Assembly: GCF_024436035.1 (NCBI RefSeq)
Contig: NZ_JANFNG010000017.1
Span: forward strand, 1 to 64,000
Direction: 5' to 3'
Source of the DNA: Streptomyces humicola
Lineage (GTDB): Bacteria > Actinomycetota > Actinomycetes > Streptomycetales > Streptomycetaceae
Length of the DNA: 64,000 bases
This document shows, piece by piece, positions 39,612 to 47,811 of this stretch. The stretch's first letter is position 1. Each line of letters starts with the position of its first letter. Under the pieces are notes generated by a model. It searched no databases. It was given only the letters and a program-made list of their open reading frames with translations, and had not been told where the DNA came from. The translations under genes were made by a program, and so were the position numbers.

Positions 39612-40568
39612 GTGAACACTGCTGTCCCGCATCCCCTGCACGACTCGGCCCCCGAGGTCATCGCCGTCGTCGGCCCCACAGCGGCCGGCAAGTCCGACCT
39701 GGGCACCGCCGTGGCCGCCGCCGTCGGCGGCGAGGTCGTCAACGCTGACTCGATGCAGCTCTACCGCGGCATGGACATCGGGACGGCCAAGCTCACCCCA
39801 GAAGAGCGCCGCGGCATCCCGCACCACCTGCTCGACATCTGGGACGTCACGCAGGCCGCCAGCGTCGCCGAGTACCAGCGCCTCGCGCGCGCCGAGATCG
39901 ACCGCCTGCACGCCGTGGGACGCATCCCGGTCCTGGTCGGCGGCTCCGGGCTGTACGTGCGCGCCGCGATCGACCCCCTCGACTTCCCCGGCACCGACCC
40001 CGAGGTGCGGGCACGGCTGGAGGAGGAGCTCGCGGCGCACGGCTCCGGACCGCTGCACGCACGGCTCGCGGCCGCCGACCCCGAGGCCGCCCGCTCGATC
40101 CTGCCGAGCAACGGCCGCCGCATCGTACGCGCCCTGGAGGTCGTCGAGATCACCGGGCGCCCCTTCACCGCCAACTTGCCCGGGCCGGACGCCCGGCAGT
40201 CCGTCTACACCACCGTGCAGCTCGGCGTGGACGTGTCCCGCCCCGAGCTCGACGAGCGCATCACACGGCGCGTCGACCGGATGTGGGAGGCCGGTCTCCT
40301 GGGGGAGGTGCGGGCGCTGGAGGCGGTGGGGCTGCGGGAGGGCCGGACCGCCTCCCGGGCGCTCGGCTACCAGCAGGTCCTGGCGCACTTCGCCGGTGAG
40401 TGCACCGAGGACGAGGCGCGTGCCGAGACCGTACGCGCCACCAAGCGCTTCGCGCGCCGCCAGGACTCGTGGTTCCGCCGCGATCCACGGGTGCACTGGC
40501 TCGCCGGCCACGGTGAGGAACTCGTAGAGCGGGCTCTGTCGTTGCTCGAACGACCGGTCACAGCCTGA
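39612..40568 (+). CDS. miaA: tRNA dimethylallyltransferase MiaA
   Basis: MiaA transfers a dimethylallyl group to A37 of tRNAs that read codons starting with U. The 318-residue protein has the P-loop VVGPTAAGKSDLG (about 19-31), the tRNA-contacting NADSMQLYRGMDIGTAKLT, GGSGLYVRA, and the C-terminal TKRFARRQDSWFRRD. The GTG start at 39612 is the family start. Its last seven codons (ERPVTA and stop) lie inside the 26-bp direct repeat that bounds the AICE, so the insertion leaves the protein intact. In related genomes miaA is close to dapF; here the element separates them. Confidence 0.97.
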   Translation: MNTAVPHPLHDSAPEVIAVVGPTAAGKSDLGTAVAAAVGGEVVNADSMQLYRGMDIGTAKLTPEERRGIPHHLLDIWDVTQAASVAEYQRLARAEIDRLHAVGRIPVLVGGSGLYVRAAIDPLDFPGTDPEVRARLEEELAAHGSGPLHARLAAADPEAARSILPSNGRRIVRALEVVEITGRPFTANLPGPDARQSVYTTVQLGVDVSRPELDERITRRVDRMWEAGLLGEVRALEAVGLREGRTASRALGYQQVLAHFAGECTEDEARAETVRATKRFARRQDSWFRRDPRVHWLAGHGEELVERALSLLERPVTA

Positions 40569-40571
40569 TCA
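40546..40571 (+). repeat. attL, 26-bp direct repeat overlapping miaA
   Basis: Starts tcgaacgaccggtcac and ends agcctgatca. It covers the end of the miaA coding frame including its TGA at 40566-40568. The copy at 52711-52736 is identical; flanking bases differ on both sides. Confidence 0.92.
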
Positions 40572-40595
40572 TCTGATCGCATTCCGGCAGCGAAA

Positions 40596-40632
40596 GGCCC
40601 CTGACCAGCAGATTTCCCGCCAGTCAGGGGCC
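40596..40632. terminator. hairpin just inside attL
   Basis: ggcccctgac (40596-40605) pairs perfectly with gtcaggggcc (40623-40632) across a 17-nt loop. It lies between the convergent miaA and int stops and probably ends transcription from both sides. Confidence 0.7.
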
Positions 40633-40663
40633 GTGCCGGGTGCTCTGGGCCGTCTCTGGGCCG

Positions 40664-41902
40664 TCAGCCCTGTGGATCATGGCCGTCGAATACCGCGTCA
40701 ATGGCCTTACGCGTCCGCTCCTTGCTGCTGGGCATCAGGTGCGCGTACACCCGCAGCGTCATCGCCGGATCGGCATGCCCCAGGTACTCACTCACCGCTT
40801 TGATGTTCTCCCCCGCCTCCAGCAGAACGGAGGCGTAGAAGTGCCTCAGCGCGTGCATGCCATGCTCCCGTGCCGCCGCCGGGTCCTCACCCTCTTCCGG
40901 CTCCGGCAAGACCCCAGCGGCCACGAGAGCGGGCTTCCAGTAGTCCACGTTGAAGTCCTTCCGCCGGATGACCGCCCCCCGCGCCCCGGTGAAGATCAGA
41001 CTGTGCGTCACCTTTGGCCCGTCGAGAGTTTTCCATGGCAGCGTGACCTTGACGGGCTTGTACTCCTTGGTGTGCATCCGGATCGCGTCGGCCACGGTCG
41101 CGGGCATCGGCACGTCGCGTTCTTTGTCGCACTTGGGCGGCGCGAACACGGGCCTCCCCCGGATGAGCTTCACCTGTCGGACCACGTGCAGCGTCCCGGC
41201 CTCGAAGCTCAGGGCATCTTCGGCCAGGCCGAAGACCTCCCCCTGCCGTAGCCCACAACCGCCAGCCGTGTCCGTGGTGGCCTGGAAGCGCCCGGGAAGC
41301 GCGGCCCGCACCGCGAAGACGCGCTCAGGCAGCCACGGCACAACGCGCCTCGCCTCCCGGGTCGGCGGCCGGACCGACGTGGCGTTGCACGGGTTGCGGC
41401 TTAGGTAACCGTCGTCCACGGCGGCCGACAGCACGGCCCGCACGGTGCCGTAGATGTGCACGGCGTACGAGCCGGGGATCCCCTCGTCCTCCAGCTCGCG
41501 CAGCCAGCCGCGGACGTGCTCGGGCTTAAACGATCCGAGGGGGCGCGATCCGATGTACGGCAAGGCATGCAGCCGCAGGTATCGCTCCGCGCTGTCCTGC
41601 GTCGACACGTCTGTGGTCTGTGCAGCGAGCCACCTTTCCGCATATTGCCGGAAGGTGGTGCGGGCGGCGCGGGGGTCGACGTACTGCCCGCGCGTCATGT
41701 CAGCCTCGACCTGCGCCAACCACTTCTCCGCGAGGCGCTTCTGCCCGTCCGGGAAGCTCTTGGACTTCTCGGTGCCGTCAGGGCCGATGTAGCGGGCGCG
41801 GTAGCGCATGCCGGTGCCGTAGCGCTCGGTCTTGACGCGGCGGGGCTTGCCGTCGGGGCCGGTCTCGGTCTTGTACCAGCGGTCTTGGATGTGGCCTGCC
41901 AT
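40664..41902 (-). CDS. int: tyrosine site-specific integrase
   Basis: A 412-residue phage-type integrase that recombines attP with the miaA 3' end. The N-terminal part (about 60-160) is a SAM-like core-binding domain (TTFRQYAERWLAAQ). The catalytic part carries the arginine in GGCGLRQGEVFGL (about 216), a lysine in PPKCDKERDVPM, the box HALRHFYASVLLEAG (about 348), HADPAMTLRVYAH with the nucleophilic tyrosine near 386. It is the gene nearest attL, with xis next, as expected for an AICE. The ATG at 41902 (MAGHIQDRWYKTET) is the family-like start. Confidence 0.95.
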   Translation of the reverse strand: MAGHIQDRWYKTETGPDGKPRRVKTERYGTGMRYRARYIGPDGTEKSKSFPDGQKRLAEKWLAQVEADMTRGQYVDPRAARTTFRQYAERWLAAQTTDVSTQDSAERYLRLHALPYIGSRPLGSFKPEHVRGWLRELEDEGIPGSYAVHIYGTVRAVLSAAVDDGYLSRNPCNATSVRPPTREARRVVPWLPERVFAVRAALPGRFQATTDTAGGCGLRQGEVFGLAEDALSFEAGTLHVVRQVKLIRGRPVFAPPKCDKERDVPMPATVADAIRMHTKEYKPVKVTLPWKTLDGPKVTHSLIFTGARGAVIRRKDFNVDYWKPALVAAGVLPEPEEGEDPAAAREHGMHALRHFYASVLLEAGENIKAVSEYLGHADPAMTLRVYAHLMPSSKERTRKAIDAVFDGHDPQG

Positions 41903-41931
41903 ACGAGGCGTTGTCCCTTCTGGACATGAGG

Positions 41932-41960
41932 CAGGGAGGGCCACGGCGTGGCCCTCCCTG
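41932..41960 (-). terminator. 13-bp hairpin between xis and int
   Basis: cagggagggccac (41932-41944) and gtggccctccctg (41948-41960) are perfect complements with a 3-nt loop. The hairpin sits 28 bases after the xis stop and 29 bases before the int start, where it could lower int expression relative to xis or sequester the int leader. Confidence 0.75.
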
Positions 41961-41988
41961 GGGAGTTGAACTGTGCGATTGCTGACGA

Positions 41989-42228
41989 TCAGGCGGCGTC
42001 CCGGTTGGCGCTCTTGCGTTCGGTGACGTAGGTGCGCACGTCGGCGGGGTCGTAGCGGAGGTGTTTGCCGATGCGGAAGCCGGGGGGACCGGTGCGCTTC
42101 TTGCGCCACTGGTAGACGGTCTCGATGGGTACCTCGAACATCTCGGCGATGTCGTCGGGGGTGAGGTACCGGTCGGGGAGACCGCTGCGGAGGGTGGCGC
42201 GGAGGTCGGGGTCTGTCGGCGTTGCCAT
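41989..42228 (-). CDS. xis: excisionase-like helix-turn-helix protein
   Basis: A 79-residue DNA-binding protein with a MerR-like (HTH_17) winged helix: YLTPDDIAEMFEVPIETVYQ, then WRKKRTGPPGFRIGKHLRYD. Proteins of this type next to int act as excisionases (recombination directionality factors). The ATG at 42228 follows GGAG by 5 nt; an upstream ATG at 42288 is less likely. The iteron-like array begins about 50 bases upstream. Confidence 0.88.
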   Translation of the reverse strand: MATPTDPDLRATLRSGLPDRYLTPDDIAEMFEVPIETVYQWRKKRTGPPGFRIGKHLRYDPADVRTYVTERKSANRDAA

Positions 42229-42280
42229 AGGGACTCCAAGCGGGGAGGGCATGGCCGCGTCTGTCCGAGGTGCGGATTTC

Positions 42281-42485
42281 TGCGTCATTGCGTCATCAGC
42301 GTCACTTACGCGTCTGACCTGCGGTTTTGTGTGACGCAGTGGCTATGGGGTGCGTCATCGGTGCGTCACGGGTGCGTCATCGGGTGACGCAGATGACGCA
42401 GGATGACGCAGAGGCCGTCGTCTGCGTCATGCCTGTAGCCGCAGGTCAGGGGCCGTTTTTCGGCTTGCATGACGCAGATGACGCA
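42281..42485. repeat. array of twelve TGACGCA/TGCGTCA motifs (candidate origin)
   Basis: Twelve exact copies of the 7-mer TGACGCA, in both orientations, lie within 205 bases. As TGCGTCA they start at 42281, 42289, 42351, 42362, 42373 and 42423; as TGACGCA at 42332, 42385, 42394, 42404, 42470 and 42479. The centre has three copies in one orientation followed by three in the other, spaced 9-12 bases, near one helical turn. A 10-bp inverted repeat (tgacctgcgg at 42315-42324, ccgcaggtca at 42439-42448) encloses the core. The array lies between xis and the replication ATPase, so it is a candidate replication origin or a regulator-binding array. Confidence 0.85.
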
Positions 42486-42725
42486 GCGTCTTCCCTCTTA
42501 GGACAAAAGAGGGGGTGTCTGTTGTAGTTCGGTGGCGCCTCAAAGCGTGAAGAAGGAGCCGCTGCGCGGCGCGACCCTCGGCGGCGGCGTAGCCGCCGGA
42601 TGAGCAATGAGGGGCCGCTTCGCGGCGCGTTCTTTGGGCGGCGCACGGCGCCGAACAGCAAGAGGAGCACGCCAGGCCGGTGGTGCTCTTCTTGCTTGTC
42701 CGGGGCGGGGCGTGCGGATCGTGGA
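42486..42725. other. GC-rich hairpin region after the replication ATPase gene
   Basis: No coding region is supported here. The stretch has two related GC-rich segments (gccgctgcgcggcgcg near 42557 and gccgcttcgcggcgcg near 42613) and several small hairpins. With the array it makes a gap of about 500 bases between xis and the ATPase gene. Confidence 0.5.
42659..42694 (-). terminator. hairpin terminator of the replication gene pair
   Basis: caagaggagcac (42659-42670) pairs with gtgctcttcttg (42683-42694) with one mismatch and a 12-nt loop, about 31 bases downstream of the ATPase stop on the minus strand. Confidence 0.65.
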
Positions 42726-44201
42726 TCAGAACATCGGTTTGTGCTGGTGTGGGGGCGGGGTGGCCAGGCGGGTCATTTCGAGGTAGCGGCCCTCGCTGGT
42801 GCGGCCTGTGTCGATGAGGACACCACGGGCGGCCAGCGTCGGTTGGAGGCGCTTGAGCCGGTCGGAGAGGACTTTGCCGGTGGTCGGCCAGCCCTTGGGC
42901 AGGGGACGCAGCTCGTCGCCGCTGTAGAGGCGGCTGAGGCAGTGCAGCCACTCGGTGGAGGTCATCCGCTGCGCTGAGCCCGGCTCGATGGTGTCGGCGT
43001 GCCTGAGGACGGTCTGGGCGAGGAGATCGCCCTCGATCACGTCGTCGTTGAGGTCGTCCAGACTGGTCCGGTAGGCGGTGAGCGCCCCGAGGCCGGTTGC
43101 CGCATCGAGCTGCGCGCACAGGTGGGCGAAGTCCGCCATCCGCAGGTCGGTGGGGGTCTCGGCCTCCACCGCGCGGACCTTGACCGTGAGGTCCAGGAGC
43201 GAGCCGAGAACCACAGGCAGGACCTCCGCGTACTCCGCCCACAGTTCGGCCTCGGTGCGCCTCACGCGGGGCCGCTCCAGGCGCAGCGGCAGGAGCCGTT
43301 CGGCGAGGTCGGGCCGGATGACTCCCACGTCGATGCCGGTCAGGAGCAGGGGGCGGCGGTAGCGGGCGCGGAAGACGTCCCCGTCGGTGAACAGGGCGCG
43401 TTTGACGTTCTCGGCGCCGGTGACGATGCAGCACATGGCATCCGACAGGTCCGGGGTCATGTGGGAGAGGTTGTCTAGGGCGGTGACCCATCCGGCCGCG
43501 ACCGCGGCGATCAGGTTCTCTTCGTCCTTCGGGGCGCGGCGCAGGTCGCCGCTCATGCCCTCGATGATCCGCACGAGCATCCGTCCGCCGGTGGATTTGC
43601 CCGCGCCCTGCGGCCCGGTGAGGAACGGGGCGGGGACGGGAACGGACGGCCCGAGGCAGCCGACCAGCCAGGCGATGGCCAGGCATTCGGTCTCCGCGGT
43701 TGCGAAGTTGCACAGCCGCAGCAGGAGGTCGATGCCCTTGCCGTTGGTGTCCTTGGCTGGCAGGGGCAGTTCGCCGGTGAGTTGGGTGCGCCGCCAGCAG
43801 ACCTCGCGTGGGTCCGGGGTGAGCACGTCCCAGCCGGTGGGGTGGATGCGGACGGACTGCCCGTCGGTCCGGCCCAGGTCCAGCCATGTCGCCCCGTCGT
43901 ATCCGGGGGCGACGCGGATGTGGACGGGCTGTACGTCCTCGGTCAGTGCGAGTGCTTCGATCAGGTCCAGCGCTTCCTTGAGTGCGGTTCCGTTGAACAC
44001 GCCGAGCCCGTCCTTGAACAGGCCGACCATGAGTTCTTGGCGGTGGCTGCCCGTGGTGCCCTGGGAGCGGATCGGGCGGGCCACGGGGTGGCCGTTCTTC
44101 TGCGCGTATACGGTTCCGTCGGCGGTGCGGAAGTACCGGAAGTGCTCTTGCGCGTAGTCGGCGATGACCTCGCGGGCCGGGGTTTTCTCGTCCTCGGACA
44201 T
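42726..44201 (-). CDS. AICE replication ATPase/helicase-like protein
   Basis: A 491-residue P-loop protein. Walker A is FLTGPQGAGKSTGG (about 193-206), followed by a Walker B-like segment (AGWVTALDNLSHMTPDLSDAM) and an arginine-rich sensor region (RYRRPLLLTGIDVGVIRPDLAERL). It resembles the helicase part of the D5/prim-pol replication proteins. The gene begins 2 bases after the primase-polymerase stop, so the two are a split version of one replication protein. The name is not assigned; together they represent the RepPP type of AICE replication. Confidence 0.82.
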   Translation of the reverse strand: MSEDEKTPAREVIADYAQEHFRYFRTADGTVYAQKNGHPVARPIRSQGTTGSHRQELMVGLFKDGLGVFNGTALKEALDLIEALALTEDVQPVHIRVAPGYDGATWLDLGRTDGQSVRIHPTGWDVLTPDPREVCWRRTQLTGELPLPAKDTNGKGIDLLLRLCNFATAETECLAIAWLVGCLGPSVPVPAPFLTGPQGAGKSTGGRMLVRIIEGMSGDLRRAPKDEENLIAAVAAGWVTALDNLSHMTPDLSDAMCCIVTGAENVKRALFTDGDVFRARYRRPLLLTGIDVGVIRPDLAERLLPLRLERPRVRRTEAELWAEYAEVLPVVLGSLLDLTVKVRAVEAETPTDLRMADFAHLCAQLDAATGLGALTAYRTSLDDLNDDVIEGDLLAQTVLRHADTIEPGSAQRMTSTEWLHCLSRLYSGDELRPLPKGWPTTGKVLSDRLKRLQPTLAARGVLIDTGRTSEGRYLEMTRLATPPPHQHKPMF

Positions 44202-44203
44202 GG

Positions 44204-45064
44204 TCACAGTCCCAACCTGGTACGGGCGTTGGTCCACGCGTCGGTGCAGTGCCGGGGCGATTCGCCCTTGGCCTGCGCGGCGGTGAACAACCTGCTGATG
44301 TGGGCGTCGGTGAGGCAGCCGCACCGACCGTGCGTGGACAGCACGGCGAGGAACGTCCGGTAGACGGTGGCGTGGATCGCGCCGCGGGCCTGCGTGATGC
44401 GCTGCTCGGCCATGGCGATGCCACGTTCCAGGTAGGCGGGCGTGCGGTGGCGGCACTCCCCGTTCCCGGCCCATGCGGGCACGGTGGTGGCCTGCTGTGT
44501 CGGCCGGGCCGGGGTGGGCTCCTTCACGACCAGCGCGCGCACGGCGTCCGGCAGGTCGGCCAGCGTGCCGGTGCCGGGTCCGAGCCACCGTGCGTAGGAC
44601 ATCAGGGACTTCACGTCCACGCCGGGCCGGACGCGGTTGGAGGACTGCATGACGCCCTGGTAGAGCCAGTGCTCACCCCTGGTGGTGCGCACGATTCGGG
44701 TGGCGGGCAGGCTCGCGCGGGCCCATGCGATGGCTTCCGCGTTGTCGAGGTCGACGACGGTGAGGTCGGCGCCGCCGGGGTGGTAGGCCACCGTTGCCGC
44801 TTCGCGCCATGCCCGTGCCCATGTCGGCGAGTTGATGACGCTGGGGTCGGTGGTGGCAGCGGCCCATGCGTGGCAGGGCGCCGGGCAGGTGCAGGGGCCG
44901 GGGGTCTTCATGTTCGGCCGTCCCCCGCACGCATTGTCGGCGCAGTGGCGGCAGTTGCCGAACGGCATCTTCCCAGCTCGCAACGGCAGCACGGGCACGC
45001 CGGAGGCTGCCAGGGAGAGAGCGGTATGCAGGTGCTCTCCCGGAATGTCGGTCGGTTGGGTCAT
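44204..45064 (-). CDS. bifunctional DNA primase-polymerase (RepPP type)
   Basis: A 286-residue prim-pol protein. Typical features are the opening ALSLAASGVPVLPLRAGKMP, a cysteine-rich insert (CRHCADNACGG and CTCPAPCH) likely to bind zinc, the metal-binding DLD in ADLTVVDLDNAEAIAW, and GEHWLYQGVMQSSNRVRPGVD. It would prime and start replication of the excised circle. The C-terminal third is a helical domain with more cysteines. It forms an operon with the downstream ATPase. Confidence 0.9.
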   Translation of the reverse strand: MTQPTDIPGEHLHTALSLAASGVPVLPLRAGKMPFGNCRHCADNACGGRPNMKTPGPCTCPAPCHAWAAATTDPSVINSPTWARAWREAATVAYHPGGADLTVVDLDNAEAIAWARASLPATRIVRTTRGEHWLYQGVMQSSNRVRPGVDVKSLMSYARWLGPGTGTLADLPDAVRALVVKEPTPARPTQQATTVPAWAGNGECRHRTPAYLERGIAMAEQRITQARGAIHATVYRTFLAVLSTHGRCGCLTDAHISRLFTAAQAKGESPRHCTDAWTNARTRLGL

Positions 45065-45151
45065 GCTGGATGTCTCCAGTTCTCTCGAAGTGCTGGGAGA
45101 GCCGGGGCGGGCCGGGATTCTTTGGCGAGAGTCGGCCCGCCCCGGGCGGGG

Positions 45152-45421
45152 CTATCGGTGAGTGGCCTGGCGGCGGCAGAGATCGGCCGTCCAGTCGGCG
45201 TGAAGCTGCAGCAGCTCCGGCAGGGTTACCGGGCCCGGGAGCGGGACTGTCCCCAGCTCCCGCAGGACTGCCGCCTTGAGGTACCCGGCCATCCGCTCGT
45301 CGATGTGGAGGTCGTACCGGTAGAAGCAGCTCTCCGTGTCATCGCGGGCGATGAGTGTCAGGGCAAAGCCGCTGTCAGCCGACGGGTGCAGCCGGAACAT
45401 GGTGATGGTCGTTTGCGTCAT
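45152..45421 (-). CDS. small AICE protein of unknown function
   Basis: An 89-residue protein, MTQTTITMFRLHPSADSGFA, with a C-terminal segment that ends in TADLCRRQATHR. No motif is recognised. It lies in the transfer/replication gene row between the transfer ATPase and the primase-polymerase, with short gaps on both sides. The frame is open further upstream, but this start gives a compact product like those of related elements. Confidence 0.6.
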   Translation of the reverse strand: MTQTTITMFRLHPSADSGFALTLIARDDTESCFYRYDLHIDERMAGYLKAAVLRELGTVPLPGPVTLPELLQLHADWTADLCRRQATHR

Positions 45422-45530
45422 TGCCGGTGATCTCCAGTTCTGTAGGAAGTGGCAGGAGTGGCGGCGGCCCCGGTTCTTGGCGGAAAGGGGGCCGCCGTCG
45501 TCGTTGATTGGGCCGGTCAGGCGAGGGTGC

Positions 45531-47444
45531 TCAGGCCGCCTCCCGGCCGGGCTGGAGCATGCCGTCGTCGGTCTTGCGGAGGGCTCCCGAGCCTGTGAGG
45601 GCCTTGACCTCGCGGGAGACGGTGCCCTTGTTGATTCCGGTGCGGTCGGTGATGTCCCGCAGGGTTCGGGCGCCGTCGTGGACGGCCCGCAGGACCCGGT
45701 CCCGGTTGGTCTCCGCCGCGGCCGGTGTAGGTGCGGACGCTGTGCTGTCCGTCGGGGTGGTCGGCTGCTTGACCAGGTGGAGGGTGCTCCGGGTCGGCCG
45801 GGAGGATTCGCGTTTCCAGATGGGCCGCTCGGGGAGGGCGATGACGTCGGCGGGGGAGAAGGCGCGGGTGCTGATCGGGTGGGGCTTGGCTTTCGGCCCC
45901 GAGCGCAGCATCGCCACGCCGGGCATGGGCAGTTCGTGTGCGTGCCAGCCCTTCTCGGTGGCGTCCTCTCCGAAGACCACGCGGGACTCACCCGAGGTGG
46001 ATAGTGCGAGGGCGGCCCGGTAGGTGATCTGCGCGCTGATCTGCGGGTCGATACCGCCGTTGCGGTCCATGGTTGGCTTCTGCGTCGCCCAGATCAGGAT
46101 GATCTCGGCCGCGCGCGCCATGCGGGCCAGGGTGCGGAAGTTCTCCATGATCCGCCCGTAGCCGACGGCGTCGGTGTCCTCGTCGCCGCTGCTCTTGCCG
46201 CGGGTGCGGGACATGGAGATGACCTCCGCTCCCTCGTCCACGAAGACGGTGATGCGGGGGTGTTCGGGGCTGATCTCGATGACGTCCCGGCCGCGGGGGA
46301 CGAGCTGGAGACGGTCGTGCATCTCCTCCACCAGCTCGTCACTGACGTCCAGCACCTCATCCGGCGTGATCGCCGTGCGGGCCCGGTGCTGCCAGTTCAT
46401 CGCCTCCACCCGCTTGGGGTCGATGACGACCAGGCGGTGATCGGCGGCCTCGGAGCCTTCCGCGAGCAGGGCCCTAGTCGACCAGGACTTGCCCGAACCC
46501 GAGGTGCCCGCGACCAGCATCCGCCGCCCCAACGGGACCATGACCAGCTCGCCGGTGACGGTGTCGATGCCCCACGGCGCCCCGGGCTCCCAACCGGTCA
46601 GGTCGATGCCGTCGGCCGCGCTGCGGGTCCGCAGCGTGATCGTGGCACGATCGCCGTGACTGCCGGAGGTGATCTCCATGCGCAGGTCGGTCCGCGCCCC
46701 GAGCAGGGCCCGGACCTCGTCCGCCTTCGCGCGGAACGTCTTCGGCGTCCACCGGCCGTCCAGCCGCACGTGCGAGACCAGCCCGGCCGGGGTGAGCTTG
46801 GCCGGGGTGGGCACGGTGCCCGACAGACCGCGCGCGTCGGCGTTCTGGACCCAGAACGACGGGTCCAGCCGCAGCGCGAGGCGCCGTTCCTCCGCGGTCA
46901 TGCCGTCATCGAGCCGCACCGACGGCTGACGGCGCCCCAGCCACAGACCCGCGGCATGCAGGCCGATCAGCCCTGCGGACACAGAGGCTGGCCACAGCGT
47001 GAGCGTGTGCCCGGCCTCGGACATCAGCCACGTGGCCAGGCTGCTCGGCACGGTGTGCGCGGCGTGCGCCTGGACCGCGAGGGTCCGCAGTGTGGCGGGG
47101 TGGTTCTTCCGTGCTGCCTTCAGCCCGGCCCGTGCCTGGCTGTGGTGCTGCCGCGCGGCATTGTGCGCGGTGCGCGCGGCCCGGCGGGTCGCGGACAGCG
47201 GGTTGTTGGACGCCTTGCGGGCCGCGGAGCGCTGGTTGCGGGCCATCGCGGCGGTGGAGCGTGCGGAGTTGTGCTCCCGCTGGGCCGCCATGAGCGCTTT
47301 GAGGTTCTCCGGAGTCCGTAGCTGCGCCCGGCGCTCCGCTTCCCTGTCCCAGCGGGCCGCGAACGGTGCGCACATCGGCGCGAGCGCATCGAGCGCCGTG
47401 TTGGTTGTAGTGGTGGTGGTCGACCATGCTTGTTTCCAGTCCAC
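45531..47444 (-). CDS. FtsK/SpoIIIE-type conjugative DNA translocase (Tra)
   Basis: A 637-residue protein that moves double-stranded element DNA between mycelial cells, the single-protein transfer mode of Streptomyces plasmids. The N-terminal 200 residues are basic and helical with a membrane segment (about 145-185). The motor has Walker A LVAGTSGSGKSWSTRALL (about 310) and Walker B RITVFVDEGAEVISMS. The C-terminus (about 585-635, LRDITDRTGINKGTVSREVKAL) is a winged helix suited to reading 8-bp clt repeats. The GTG start follows GGAGG by 8 nt; the frame is open to a TTG 15 bases earlier. Confidence 0.92.
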   Translation of the reverse strand: MDWKQAWSTTTTTTNTALDALAPMCAPFAARWDREAERRAQLRTPENLKALMAAQREHNSARSTAAMARNQRSAARKASNNPLSATRRAARTAHNAARQHHSQARAGLKAARKNHPATLRTLAVQAHAAHTVPSSLATWLMSEAGHTLTLWPASVSAGLIGLHAAGLWLGRRQPSVRLDDGMTAEERRLALRLDPSFWVQNADARGLSGTVPTPAKLTPAGLVSHVRLDGRWTPKTFRAKADEVRALLGARTDLRMEITSGSHGDRATITLRTRSAADGIDLTGWEPGAPWGIDTVTGELVMVPLGRRMLVAGTSGSGKSWSTRALLAEGSEAADHRLVVIDPKRVEAMNWQHRARTAITPDEVLDVSDELVEEMHDRLQLVPRGRDVIEISPEHPRITVFVDEGAEVISMSRTRGKSSGDEDTDAVGYGRIMENFRTLARMARAAEIILIWATQKPTMDRNGGIDPQISAQITYRAALALSTSGESRVVFGEDATEKGWHAHELPMPGVAMLRSGPKAKPHPISTRAFSPADVIALPERPIWKRESSRPTRSTLHLVKQPTTPTDSTASAPTPAAAETNRDRVLRAVHDGARTLRDITDRTGINKGTVSREVKALTGSGALRKTDDGMLQPGREAA

Positions 47445-47811
47445 GAAAGGGTCCTCCAAGACCGTGGATGAGGGCCGGTGCGCCGTTGCGTGGCGTCACC
47501 GGCCCGTCCGATTTGCGGTGGTTGGTGCTGTCGGTTGCGTCGACAGTGCCGGTTGATCCCCGCAACCTGCGTTTGACCTGCGCAGTTGCAGGGTTGCGCT
47601 GTTCCTGGGGGTGGGGCCCTACGCGCACGCGCGCGAGAGAGGACGGAAAACGCCGTCACACAGCGTCTTTGTGGGGCCATGGACGGCCGTTCACGGGCCC
47701 GGGGGTCTCCACCCCCATGGAAGGGGGTTCGGTCGCTCTACGGGCCGCCTGCGGGCTCCACCCCGCCCGGGACGGTGAACGGCCGTAGGCGGGGCGGTGG
47801 TTGAGGGTCTG
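47445..47811. other. intergenic region upstream of tra, candidate transfer locus
   Basis: These 367 bases have no supported gene. They include an alternating purine-pyrimidine run (cgcacgcgcgcg, near 47628) and a 12-bp inverted repeat, acggccgttcac (47683-47694) and gtgaacggccgt (47775-47786), separated by 80 bases. Streptomyces transfer loci (clt) lie next to the tra gene, so this is the natural place for one. I did not find the 8-bp direct repeats of known clt loci. Confidence 0.5.

Noticed and set aside
42281-42485. The TGACGCA array as a possible CRISPR.
   Set aside because: Repeats are 7 bases long, occur in both orientations, have spacers of 2-40 bases, and there are no cas genes.
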